Positions 27,291 to 36,419 of a DNA stretch of 64,000 nt are shown piece by piece. The notes beneath the pieces were generated by a model that saw only the letters and a list, made by a program, of their open reading frames with translations, had not been told where the DNA came from and searched no databases. Source of the stretch: JACMLD01 sp963705285 (GTDB lineage: Bacteria > Bacteroidota > Bacteroidia > Chitinophagales > Chitinophagaceae); contig OY970066.1 in assembly GCA_963705285.1 (NCBI GenBank), positions 5,642,001-5,706,000 on the forward strand, given 5' to 3'. A program made the position numbers and the translations under genes. Every line of letters begins with the position of its first letter. The stretch's first letter is position 1.

Positions 27291-30033
27291 TTACATTTTC
27301 AATAACTTTTTCACCATGGAAATTTTGCTTCCTTCAATAGTTACCTGAAGAAAATACATACCTGCGCTCAATGGTCTCAAATTGTGAATGGTAAATGCGT
27401 TATTACCTGCTTTTAGCTGAACCGATTTTTGCATTTGTACGGCACCTGAGGCATCTGTTATTGTAACTGTGCCGGCACTGTTTGAACTAGAGCTTAGGGT
27501 AATCGTTACATAATCTCGCACTGGGTTTGGATATACTGCAAAGTCCTGCTGTACACCGTTCCTGAAATTGACCACAATTACCGGGCTGTAGGCAGCGGTG
27601 TTATCGAAATCTTCCTGGCGGAGCCGATAATAATTGCTGCCGCTCAATGTATTCTTATCTGTGAATGAGTAGTTGAGCAATGTGCTGCTATTGCCGGCTG
27701 CTGCAACCGTACCAATGGTTTGCCAGTTGTCTCGGCCATTGGTGCTTCTTTCAATATTAAACGATGCTGCCTGTTGCTCGCTTACTGTAGACCATTGTAG
27801 CAGCGCAACTTGCCCGGTCGCTGCTGCGCGGAAATTGATAAGCGATACCGGGAGGACAATAGATGGGCTTGTAAAAGTTCTAATCCTGTTATTGAATTGA
27901 TCAGCAATATAAGTTAACCCGGTTGCATCAATGGCCATACCATCCACCGCGTTCAATTCTGCATTTACTGCTTGGCCACCATCGCCTGAATACGCTGCGT
28001 TGCCTGTACCTGCAACGGTGAATAACTTATCATTGCGCACATCGAGTAGGCGCATCTGATTATTACCGAGGTCGGCTATTACCAGATTGCCATCTGGGTT
28101 AATGGCAAGATCATCAGGAAAATTTAATTCTGCACTTACTGCGAGGCCGCCATCACCTGCCCGCCCTGGATTGCCAGTACCGGCTATAGTAGTAATTATA
28201 TTGGTTTGAAGGTTTATTTTACGGATAGCATGGTTGCCCTTATCACAAAAAATAAGATTGTGCGCAGCGTCAATTACCAAACCATGTGGCTGATTTAATT
28301 TCGCAGCGGTAGCAAGGCCATTATCTCCAGTGTAACCGGCGTTTCCCTGAATAGTATCGACCGGCAAGCCTGCAAAATGTGAAACAATACCATTTGTAGA
28401 AAGCCTATAGATGTTGTTACCATACTTTAGCCTACCTGCTGCTGAAGTGGAGAAATAAATGGTACCGTCAGCATCAACTACCATATCTGTGGGTCCGTCA
28501 AAGGCAGCGTTAAGTGCAGGTCCGCCTATGTTTGCTTCGGCGCCATCGCCATTACCTGCCACTGTTGTAATAATACCTGTTAATTTATTGATTTTCCGAA
28601 TGCGGTTGTTATAACGATCTGCTATTAACAAATTATCCTGGCTATCAAATGCCATCCCAGCAGGGTCATTGAAAAGAGCTTCGGTAGCCGGGCCGCCATC
28701 GCCACCAAATCCCTGCTCACCGGTACCCGCGATGGTTGTAATAATGCCTGTTAATTTATTGATTTTACGTATTCGTTGATTCACGCCATCAGCCAAATAA
28801 ACATTGCCCTCTCTATCTACGGCAACATCTCTTGGTATATTAAATTGGGCGCTGTCTTTAGTAGCCCCATCGCCTATATTTCCATAAACAGCGCCTTTTT
28901 CTGCATAGCGGGTGTTAATGATACCTGAAATAAGGTTAATGGTTCTTATCGGTTGAAACTTCGCCTGTGCAAAGACAAGATTACTTTGCTTGTCTATTAA
29001 CATTGTCCGGGTAGGCCAGGCGTGCAGATTTGGCAGAAACATTTTCGCCCCAAAAGCCAAGCACTCCGCTCGTGCCACCCACAGTTGATACAGTCTCTGC
29101 AACGCCATCGTATTTATAAATAGTATTTAAGTAAGAAAAATAGATATTCCCCGCACCGTCAATGCTGATTCCACTGAGAAGCTGAAAACGCATCGTAAGG
29201 GCGGGTATTCCTTCATAAAAATTATCATTGCCGGCAGTTCCCCCTACAATTATTTTAGAAGTTCCGTCTTGCATGTTCACTTTTACAATTTGCATACTAT
29301 CGGCTATATAAATATCGCCGGCATCATCGAGACAAAAGGGCATCGGAACACGGGTTGCAGGAAGTGAGGATTGGCCATTATCGCGCCGTTTGGTTCCTGG
29401 CAAGGCGCGTAGTAATCCCGTCTGTGCGTCAATACGCCAAACAAGCGAATTTTGATCATCGGAAAAATAAATATTGTCTGAGTTGTCTATCGCAATCTGG
29501 TCTACGTTTACTGCGGAAGCAGTTGCCAATTTCCCATCATAACGCAGGTCCCAAGCAATCCTCTGGGCCGCACCGGCAACAGTGGTTACCATGTTAGTAT
29601 TTCAATCAACTTTCCTGATTGCATGATTAAGCCTGTCACACACATAGATATTATCATTTTTGTCTAATACAATTCCACCTAACCAACTAAACCTGGCCAA
29701 ATTTATGGGTCCGTCTGAGTCTCCGGTTCGGGTAACGGAACCAGCAATGACCGTAGGCAACTTGGTTATACCATCAACTTTGATAATTTGACTGAAATTA
29801 AAGCTGGCATCTGTATATGTATAGTAATAATTGCCCTGGCTGTCCATGGCTAGGCCTGGCATATTGGTTTGTGCCGGAACGCCCGGGTATCCTCCCCTGC
29901 CTCCAAAAGTATTAATAATAGAATAAGCTTTGTATGGCTGCGCGCTGGCTGTGTGGGTGAAAACTATAGCCACACTTATTACCCATGATAGCACAACAAA
30001 GCGTCTACGAAATGTAAAACTGTTCATGTTCAT
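27291..30033 (-). pseudogene. NHL-repeat T9SS protein, copy 2, broken by a nonsense codon and a frameshift
   Basis: Paralogue of the NHL proteins at 1477 and 30878, with signal peptide, NHL blades, fibronectin-like region and T9SS sorting domain (YPNPVRDYVTITL, ending KKLLKM). The N-terminal part runs from 30033 to an in-frame TGA at 29602-29604, where the paralogues have an ordinary residue (IRKVD-stop-NTNMVTTVAG against IRRVDANTGIISTV in copy 1). Reading continues in the same frame to about 29003-29007. There the frame shifts: LAYPD joins TMLIDKQSNLVFAQ only if two bases (AC) are restored. The remaining 570 residues are intact. Two independent lesions suggest a recent pseudogene. Leader, promoter and terminator are still present. 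Confidence 0.85.
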
Positions 30034-30294
30034 AAAGTTTTAGATTATTAAAAAAAGTACGGCGGTTTTTTATAGCATTGGACAGCTATGTAATTTCGTT
30101 ACCAAATGGTTGGTACAGCTGGATAACCTGGTTTTTGCGAGGATAATCAGATGAGGTTCTTCATGAGTATGCTAGATATCGGATTAACGAAAAAAGGAAT
30201 TGGATAAACAGGATTGAATTAAACTTGACCACGAAGTTGATTAAAATAGGTGCATAGGTCTTGGAAGGATGAGCAATACTTGTAATTACTACTA
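30034..30294 (-). promoter_or_regulatory. long conserved 5' leader of NHL gene copy 2
   Basis: About 260 bases from the predicted start site to the ATG. Shared blocks in mRNA sense: TCTGATTATCCTC, AAAAACCAGGTTATCC, GCTGTCCAATGC, then AAAAAACCGCCGTACTT about 30 bases before the start codon. These match copy 1 closely and copy 3 in part. Confidence 0.55.
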
Positions 30295-30349
30295 CAAAAT
30301 TATCAGTGCAGATATAATATAATGTGGATGTTTGACTATTAAACTGTAG
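30295..30349 (-). promoter_or_regulatory. promoter of NHL gene copy 2
   Basis: Minus strand: CTACA (30345-30349, within TACAGTTTAA), CCACA (30323-30327) 22 bp downstream, TAATTTTG (30295-30302) 25 bp further. Confidence 0.6.
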
Positions 30350-30429
30350 CTATAATTCTATTACATTTTTTTAATAAGATAAGTATCAGCATATCAAAAA
30401 CAAACGTAACAATCGTGATACTGATGTGG

Positions 30430-30628
30430 AAAAAAAACGGCCGCTTGTGGCGGCCGTGGAATGACAGAGGTAAGCTTTTTTTGGACGCTCGCCTGTTTTC
30501 AGCACAGTTTGAATTGGTTAGGACATTGGATTGGTTTACATAGAATACATAGGATTAAAAAAATTTCATAGGAAACGGAAAAATTAATTCTTCATAAGGA
30601 TTTGGATATTTATATCTATTGCTCTTGT
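30430..30628 (-). ncRNA. candidate small RNA, family copy E
   Basis: Predicted minus-strand transcript of about 200 nt after TAGATTTG (30635-30642). It contains AATATCCAAATCC, CTATGAAAT, CCAATCCAATGTCC, then GAGCGTCCAAAAAAAGCTTACC. It ends in ACGGCCGC/GCGGCCGT (30437-30457) with an eight-T tract. It sits directly upstream of NHL copy 2, the same arrangement as copy A and NHL copy 1. Confidence 0.67.
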
Positions 30629-30634
30629 ACCATA

Positions 30635-30690
30635 CAAATCTACTTATGCCACATTAAAAAAAATGTAGATATAATAGGAATACTGCGTAG
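30635..30690 (-). promoter_or_regulatory. promoter of small RNA copy E
   Basis: Minus strand: CTACG (30686-30690), CTACA (30664-30668) 22 bp downstream, TAGATTTG (30635-30642) 26 bp further. Confidence 0.65.
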
Positions 30691-30812
30691 ATTTTTATCG
30701 AAAAGTGTTTGATAGCTCACGAGTGGGTGATCAGGTAAAGGGTTTATCATAGTATTCAAATCTTCACGTTTATTATTACGAACGGATTACATGCGTCTTT
30801 GCTATTGCCTAA

Positions 30813-30850
30813 CAAAAAACTACCCGGTTTTTGGCCGGGTAGTGGTGTTT
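30813..30850 (-). terminator. terminator of NHL gene copy 3
   Basis: ACTACCCGG (30819-30827) pairs with CCGGGTAGT (30835-30843). An A-tract on the left becomes the T-tract in minus-strand sense. Confidence 0.85.
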
Positions 30851-30877
30851 TTTATAGAATGGATAATTGAAACGCGA

Positions 30878-33646
30878 CTACATTTTGAGTAACTTCTTCA
30901 CCAGCGGTGCATTGCTTCCTTCAATTGTTACCTGGAGCACATACATGCCTGCACCAAGCGATCCCAGATTATTTATGGTAAAGGCATTATTGCCTGTTTT
31001 TAGCTGTACCGATTTTTGAAGTTGTACTGCACCCGATGCATCTAATATCTTAACGATACCGGTGGCGTTTGATTTACTGCTTAGGGTAACTGCCACATAA
31101 TCGCGCACGGGGTTGGGATAGATTGTGAACTCCTGTTGTGTACCGGTTCTGAAGTTGACTACAATTACCGGGCTGTAGGCAATTTTAGCGTCTATATCCA
31201 CCTGGCGGAGACGATAAAAATTGCTGGCGTTTATTGTGTTGTTATCTGTGAATGAGTAGTTGAGTAATGCGCTGCTGTTGCCGGCGGCCGCAATCGTTCC
31301 AATGGTTTGCCAGTTGTTTCTGCCATCAGCGCTTCTTTCAATACTGAATGATGCAGAATTTTGTTCGCTAGTTGTGGACCATTGTATGAGCGCATTTTCA
31401 CCGATTGCGGCTGCGCGGAAATTAATAAGCGTAACCGGCAGCGGCCCTTGGGCTATTTGCTGAAAAGTTCTGATACGGTTGTTGAGCTGGTCTGACACAT
31501 AAGTTAAACCATTCGCAGCAATCGCAATACCATCTACCGCATTTAATTCTGCATTTACTGCAAGCGCCCCATTTCCTGAAAACCCTGGCGTACCTGTGCC
31601 GGCAATAGTAAATAACCGGTTGTTAGACATATCCAGTAAACGCACCTGATTATTACCCAGGTCGGCAATTACTAAGTTGCCCTGGGGGTCAAAGGAAAGG
31701 TCATCGGGATAAGAAAGCTGCGCCGTTGTTGCAGGGCCGGCATTACCTGCCCGGCCCGGGGTACCGGTACCTGCTACAGTGGTAATGATATTTGTTTGAA
31801 CGTTTACTTTACGTATAACATGATTTCCTTTGTCGGCGAAAAAGAGATTGCCATTTTGATCAATTGCCAAACCATGCGGATTAGATAATCGTGCTGCTGT
31901 TGCAGACCCATTATCGCCAAAATAGCCAACAGGATTCCTTTGACTACCGACATAATTGGTAATGGTACCGTTTGTTGCAATCTTGAAGATGGTGTTTCCT
32001 AAACCTCTATCGTCATTTGTAGAGAAATAGATATTACCAGCTTGATCTACCACTATATCTGATGGTGACTGAAAATACGAATTTACTGCAAGCGCACCGT
32101 TAACAGTTAATCCTGTGCTTGCATTATTGTTGCCGGCAATAGTGGTAATGATGCCCGTTAGTTTATCCACTTTGCGTATTCTGGCATTGTTTCTGTCTGT
32201 TATCAGCAAATTTCCCTGGTTATCAATTGCGATGCCCGCTGGGTCACTTAATCTTGCAGAAACAGCCAGTCCGCCATCGCCGCTAAAACCGGCTTCGCCC
32301 GTACCTGCCACAGTAGTAATGATATGGGTTAGTTTATCGATTCGGCGGATGCGCTGGTTAACCCCATCAGCAATATATACATTACCATCTGCATCTACCG
32401 CTACATCCCTAGGTGTATTAAGCTGTGCACTGTCTGCGTTTTGTCCATCACCAATATCGCCATATGCGTCTCCTTTTCTAGTGGTAAGGGATGTAATGAT
32501 GCCCGAGCCAAGGTTTATCGATCTTAGGTCCTGTGCATTTCTTTGTGCAATAACCAGGTTATTATTACCATCAACTAATAAGGTATTGGGGTTTGACAGG
32601 CGCGCAGCGGTAGCAGCCACCCCTTCACCAAAAAAGCCCATTTCTCCACTGGTACCCGCCAGTGTACTTACGGTTTGCGACGCTGAGTTGTATTTATAAA
32701 TAGTATTTAGATTAGGATTGACTGAACTATTTAACAATGAAAAATACACATTGCCGGCTTTGTCTGCCACTACCCCCTGTACCGGATTAAACAATGTAAT
32801 TCTCATATCACCCACCGGTATGTTCTCATAAAATACAGGCGAAAAACTAAATTGACCGCCTACGATTGAATTAATTATACCCGTGGTTTTGGTAACTTTT
32901 TTAATAACATTATTCATACCTATATAGATGTTACCTGCTTCATCCAGCGAAAACGCGTTTACAGCCTGAAGTGATGCATTGATTGCAAGAATATTGTCGG
33001 CAGAAAGCCCATTAAAGTTACCGGCCGCTCTTGCAAGATTACCTGTTTGCGCATCTATTTGAATTATCAGCCTATTTCTGGGATCCGAAAAGTAAATATT
33101 ATCATTTTTGTCTACAGCAAGCTGGTCTGGATTGATGGATGTTGACACGGCCGGCTGGTTATCAATAGGCGCACCAACATTTTCAACACCAGTACCGGCA
33201 ATTGTGGTTATTACCTGGGTGAGCTTGTCAATTTTTCTAATGCGAAAATTGCCTTTATCGGCAATATAAATATTTCCCTTGCTGTCTACTACCACCCCTG
33301 TAGGCCGGTTGAAACGGGCTGTCGTGGCCGGGCCGCCATCTCCTGAAAAACCCGGTACACTACCTGCAATAACAGTAGCTGTTTTTGTAATACCATCAAC
33401 TTTGATAACCTGGCTGCCGATTGACAAACTGTCTGCATAGGTGTAATAATAATTGCCCTGCGCATCAGTGGCTATGCCGGCCGTAAACCTGGAGAGATTC
33501 AAATTATCGCCTCCCTTGCCGGCGTATGCATTCATGATTGCATAGGCAGGATAATTTTGGGCATGCAGCGTATTACCAGCCAACCAAAGCCATGAAACAG
33601 TAAAAAGCATAGCTATCCTGATCAGAAAAGTAAATCTGTTCATCAT
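30878..33646 (-). CDS. NHL-repeat beta-propeller protein with T9SS type A sorting domain (copy 3)
   Basis: A 922-residue intact member of the three-gene NHL family. Signal peptide about 1-29 (cleavage near LHA-Q). NHL blades with GDGG turns and GNIYIADKGNFRIRKID-type repeats fill most of the protein. A fibronectin-like segment (ALIQWSTTSEQ) precedes the T9SS sorting domain with YPNPVRDYVAVTL and the ending KKLLKM. It is closest in sequence to the broken copy 2, especially in the last 200 residues, suggesting recent duplication. It has the same kind of long leader and 22-bp-box promoter but no small RNA copy directly upstream. Likely exported to the surface; binding partner unknown. Confidence 0.88.
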   Translation of the reverse strand: MMNRFTFLIRIAMLFTVSWLWLAGNTLHAQNYPAYAIMNAYAGKGGDNLNLSRFTAGIATDAQGNYYYTYADSLSIGSQVIKVDGITKTATVIAGSVPGFSGDGGPATTARFNRPTGVVVDSKGNIYIADKGNFRIRKIDKLTQVITTIAGTGVENVGAPIDNQPAVSTSINPDQLAVDKNDNIYFSDPRNRLIIQIDAQTGNLARAAGNFNGLSADNILAINASLQAVNAFSLDEAGNIYIGMNNVIKKVTKTTGIINSIVGGQFSFSPVFYENIPVGDMRITLFNPVQGVVADKAGNVYFSLLNSSVNPNLNTIYKYNSASQTVSTLAGTSGEMGFFGEGVAATAARLSNPNTLLVDGNNNLVIAQRNAQDLRSINLGSGIITSLTTRKGDAYGDIGDGQNADSAQLNTPRDVAVDADGNVYIADGVNQRIRRIDKLTHIITTVAGTGEAGFSGDGGLAVSARLSDPAGIAIDNQGNLLITDRNNARIRKVDKLTGIITTIAGNNNASTGLTVNGALAVNSYFQSPSDIVVDQAGNIYFSTNDDRGLGNTIFKIATNGTITNYVGSQRNPVGYFGDNGSATAARLSNPHGLAIDQNGNLFFADKGNHVIRKVNVQTNIITTVAGTGTPGRAGNAGPATTAQLSYPDDLSFDPQGNLVIADLGNNQVRLLDMSNNRLFTIAGTGTPGFSGNGALAVNAELNAVDGIAIAANGLTYVSDQLNNRIRTFQQIAQGPLPVTLINFRAAAIGENALIQWSTTSEQNSASFSIERSADGRNNWQTIGTIAAAGNSSALLNYSFTDNNTINASNFYRLRQVDIDAKIAYSPVIVVNFRTGTQQEFTIYPNPVRDYVAVTLSSKSNATGIVKILDASGAVQLQKSVQLKTGNNAFTINNLGSLGAGMYVLQVTIEGSNAPLVKKLLKM

Positions 33647-33876
33647 CGTAAAGTTTTAGAATGTAAAAAAAAGTAAGAAGGTTTTTTACAACATTGGACA
33701 GCAATACAATTGCTTTAGTAAGCGGCGGGCACGGCTACCTACCCTGGTTTTTCTTAGGATACTGCAATGAATGTTTGCATGAGGGTACTCTACTACGGAC
33801 GAATGAAAGGATTTGGAAGAACAGGACTGTGTTGAATTTGACAAGGATAGGAGATAAGATTGTGAAAATGCTGGCA
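33647..33876 (-). promoter_or_regulatory. long 5' leader of NHL gene copy 3
   Basis: About 230 bases. Shared blocks in mRNA sense: TATCCT followed by AGAAAAACCAGG, GCTGTCCAATGTT, then AAAAAACCTTCTTACTTTTTT before the start codon. Less conserved than the leaders of copies 1 and 2 in its middle. Confidence 0.5.
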
Positions 33877-33933
33877 CAAAATTACCAGAAGTGAATTGAT
33901 TTATTGTGTAGTGACTTAGCGATTAATGTGTAG
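33877..33933 (-). promoter_or_regulatory. promoter of NHL gene copy 3
   Basis: Minus strand: CTACA (33929-33933), CTACA (33907-33911) 22 bp downstream, TAATTTTG (33877-33884) 27 bp further. Just upstream lies ATTCTATTAGAAT, an inverted repeat related to half-sites at other promoters. Confidence 0.62.
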
Positions 33934-34259
33934 CTAAAATTCTATTAGAATTTATTGTGATTGGTTGATCAATTGATTTGTTTAATGATTAGGGATAACA
34001 TTTTCATAACGCAAATGACTACGTTAAAATTGAAAGTCCCAGTATCAACTCATTATGCGCAATGATCATATGATGTGCAACAAAATTCTCCAGCATTCTT
34101 CGTGTACATATTAACTCCCGTTATATTTGATTATTACCAACCTGTATTATGCTGAAATCGTACTCAGAAACAATTCATCTCGCAGCGCACACTACCAGGC
34201 ACCAAATACGAGATAGCAAATGTTTATTCAGATTAATATTATTACCAGAACTAATTTCT
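33934..34259. other. intergenic region
   Basis: No convincing gene or repeat. A frame entering from 34149 continues into the small ORF at 34260 but its first part is not protein-like. Confidence 0.25.
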
Positions 34260-34382
34260 ATGGAGTACGAAGATGATCACAAACATAAGTTTATTGCCAA
34301 GATGCTTTGGTTCCTGATAAAGCGACTTATTGCTTTTTGTTTACTGCTGGCAGCTGTTTGGTATTTTTTCTTTCGCAAATAA
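34260..34382 (+). CDS. small single-helix membrane protein
   Basis: A 40-residue frame with a charged N-terminus (MEYEDDHKHKF) and one transmembrane helix (about residues 20-36) ending in FFFRK. Small size, sensible topology and a clear ATG support it, but there is no homologue I recognise and no clear promoter. It precedes the SOS cassette by about 320 bases without evident linkage. Confidence 0.35.
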   Translation: MEYEDDHKHKFIAKMLWFLIKRLIAFCLLLAAVWYFFFRK

Positions 34383-34667
34383 ATTATTATTTTCTTAAAC
34401 GGTTCAGTACTTCGTCCAACCATAACCTATGGTTCAGTACATTCCTTCTAACGCTTTCCCAATCAAACTTTGCTAATTCTTATAGCCATTTTCCAAAAGC
34501 AAAAAAAGTCAAGTTTTACAGCGCGCATTTTATATCCCTACTGACCGAAACCTGACTTCTTATTGCAGACACCCTTTTGCAATGCATTTTTCTATAGATT
34601 TCGCTAATTGTCTTGAATAACAATCCTTTATTAATAGAAATCAAATAGATAAATATTTAATCTAATT
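34383..34667. other. intergenic spacer upstream of the SOS cassette
   Basis: Contains two copies of GGTTCAGTAC about 30 bases apart (34401 and 34431 region). Otherwise nothing recognised. Confidence 0.3.
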
Positions 34668-34686
34668 TTACTAAATATTTTAGTAA
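34668..34686. promoter_or_regulatory. perfect palindrome, candidate operator of the SOS cassette
   Basis: TTACTAAA (34668-34675) and TTTAGTAA (34679-34686) are a perfect 8-bp inverted repeat with a 3-base spacer, ending 18 bases before the umuD start codon. A second palindrome CTATGCATAG follows at 34687-34696. Position and symmetry suit a repressor site, but the regulator is unknown. Confidence 0.55.
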
Positions 34687-34704
34687 CTATGCATAGATAA
34701 TAAA

Positions 34705-35118
34705 ATGGATATGAAAACAGCGTATTATGCAATGGCCGTTCCGGCAGGCTTTCCATCACCCGCCATGGATTATATGGAACAAAGAATTGACTTGAATAAA
34801 GAATTTATAGAACATCCTCTGGCCACTTTTATTGTTGAATGTATGGGCGATAGCATGATTGATGCATTCATTCCACCAAAAGCAAGATTGATAATAGACA
34901 GATCTATAACCCCTCAAAATGGCGACATTGTTTTGGCCTCTGTTAACGGAGAATTCACCGTTAAGTATTTAAAAAAAAATGCATTGAAATGCTGGCTGGT
35001 TCCCGCCAATAGAAAATACAGGGGGATAGAAATTACCGCAGAAATGGATATGCAAATATGGGGTGTAGTTACTTACATTTTTTCTGACACAAAAACGTTG
35101 AAAAAGGCGTTGTGGTAA
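34705..35118 (+). CDS. umuD: UmuD-type S24 peptidase (DNA polymerase V accessory)
   Basis: A 137-residue member of the LexA/UmuD S24 family. The self-cleavage site is Ala14-Gly15 in VPAGFPSP. The catalytic Ser50 lies in MGDSM and the catalytic Lys87 in FTVKYLKK, each ten residues earlier than Ser60 and Lys97 of the E. coli protein, so the fold and chemistry are intact. After RecA-stimulated self-cleavage such proteins join UmuC to form a translesion polymerase. It is the first gene of a four-gene cluster and has a perfect palindrome just before its start. Confidence 0.93.
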   Translation: MDMKTAYYAMAVPAGFPSPAMDYMEQRIDLNKEFIEHPLATFIVECMGDSMIDAFIPPKARLIIDRSITPQNGDIVLASVNGEFTVKYLKKNALKCWLVPANRKYRGIEITAEMDMQIWGVVTYIFSDTKTLKKALW

Positions 35119-35156
35119 TTTTTCACCTTTAGTAATATTTTAAACAGCAATAAAAA

Positions 35157-36419
35157 ATGTATGCCTTAGTAGATTGTAATAATTTTTATTGCGCAGTAGA
35201 ACGTTTGTTTCAACCGCGCCTGAAAGGCCGGCCTGTTGTGGTATTAAGTAATAATGATGGCTGCGTTATCTCTAGAAACGAAGAGGCAAAAGCGTTAGGC
35301 ATTGTAATGGGAACACCGGCGCATCTGATTGAAAACATTTTTAAAGAAAAAAATGTAGCTGTTTTCTCCAGTAATTATACACTGTATGGTGACATGAGTG
35401 ACCGGGTTATGAAAACTATGTCAACTTTTGTACCCAGGATGGAAATTTACTCTATTGACGAAGCATTTCTAGATATGCATGACTTACCGCATGTTAACTT
35501 GTTGGAACTGGGAATGACCATCAGACAAACTGTTTTAAGAAATACCGGCATAGCTACTACTGTTGGAATAGCGCCAACAAAAACGCTGGCAAAAATGGCT
35601 AACCGTTACGCCAAAAAAAAATACAGGGATATTGGGGTTTTCTGGGCGGCTAACCAGCGCCTGACCCATGAGATGTTGGCTGCCACAGAGGCAGGTGATA
35701 TCTGGGGCATTGGCCACCAGCATGCATTGCTGTTAACTAGAAATGGTTTTAGAACAGCGGCAGATTTAATTAATGCACCTAACGATTGGGTGAGGGATAA
35801 ATTAAGTGTGGTAGGGTTAAGACTGCTGAATGAATTAAGAGGTACACCCTCTATTAAATGGGAATTTACAGCGCCGCTTAAAAAGAATATTTGCACAAGC
35901 CGTTCATTTGGCAAACCGGCCTCAGACATTGCTTTGATACAAGAAGCTGTAAGTAATTATGCCGCATCTTGTGCCGAAAAATTGCGGCGACAAAAAAGTT
36001 GTTGCAGAGAAATGATTGTGTTTATTAATACCAATCCACATAAAATTGAAGAACCGCAATATTCCAGGTCTGTAAAAATTGAATTAGAACGGGCCACCAG
36101 CAATACAACAGAGTTAATCAGGTTTGCTTTAAAAGGCATTTCCATTATATACCAACATGGCTATAAATTTATGAAGTGTGGCATCATTGTTCAGGACCTG
36201 GTATCGGAAGACAGCGTACAGGCAAGCCTGCTTGACAACGCCAACCTAACGCGCGATAAAAGAGTTATGGCTGCCCTGGATAAAATAAATGGTACAATGG
36301 GTAAGGAAACGCTGAAGATTGCCACCCAGGGTTTCAAAAAAAATTACCGGTTGCGGGCTGACCATCTTTCGCCCCGATATACCACCAATATTAAAGACAT
36401 TATTAAAGTAAAGAACTGA
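35157..36419 (+). CDS. umuC: UmuC-type Y-family DNA polymerase
   Basis: A 420-residue translesion polymerase. The N-terminal palm motif MYALVDCNNFYCAVERLF carries the first catalytic Asp (residue 6). The second motif SIDEAFLDM supplies the paired Asp-Glu near residue 102. The thumb helix-hairpin region (WGIGHQHALLLTRNGF) and the C-terminal UmuC extension are present, and the length matches UmuC. It lies 38 bases after umuD, and its TGA overlaps the ATG of the next gene (ATGA), indicating translational coupling. Confidence 0.95.
   Translation: MYALVDCNNFYCAVERLFQPRLKGRPVVVLSNNDGCVISRNEEAKALGIVMGTPAHLIENIFKEKNVAVFSSNYTLYGDMSDRVMKTMSTFVPRMEIYSIDEAFLDMHDLPHVNLLELGMTIRQTVLRNTGIATTVGIAPTKTLAKMANRYAKKKYRDIGVFWAANQRLTHEMLAATEAGDIWGIGHQHALLLTRNGFRTAADLINAPNDWVRDKLSVVGLRLLNELRGTPSIKWEFTAPLKKNICTSRSFGKPASDIALIQEAVSNYAASCAEKLRRQKSCCREMIVFINTNPHKIEEPQYSRSVKIELERATSNTTELIRFALKGISIIYQHGYKFMKCGIIVQDLVSEDSVQASLLDNANLTRDKRVMAALDKINGTMGKETLKIATQGFKKNYRLRADHLSPRYTTNIKDIIKVKN

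Noticed and set aside
29602..29604. In-frame TGA in NHL copy 2 as a recoded codon (selenocysteine or readthrough)
   Set aside because: No SECIS-like context, the paralogues have an ordinary residue there, and a second frameshift downstream points to decay.
32115..32699. 194-codon plus-strand frame inside NHL copy 3
   Set aside because: Shadow of the NHL repeats; no start context and low-complexity hydrophobic composition.
33694..33894. Small plus- and minus-strand frames in the leader of NHL copy 3
   Set aside because: They fall in the conserved untranslated leader and have no counterpart in the leaders of copies 1 and 2.
34307..34555. 82-codon frame overlapping the small membrane protein
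   Set aside because: Starts inside the 34260 gene in another frame and has no protein-like features.
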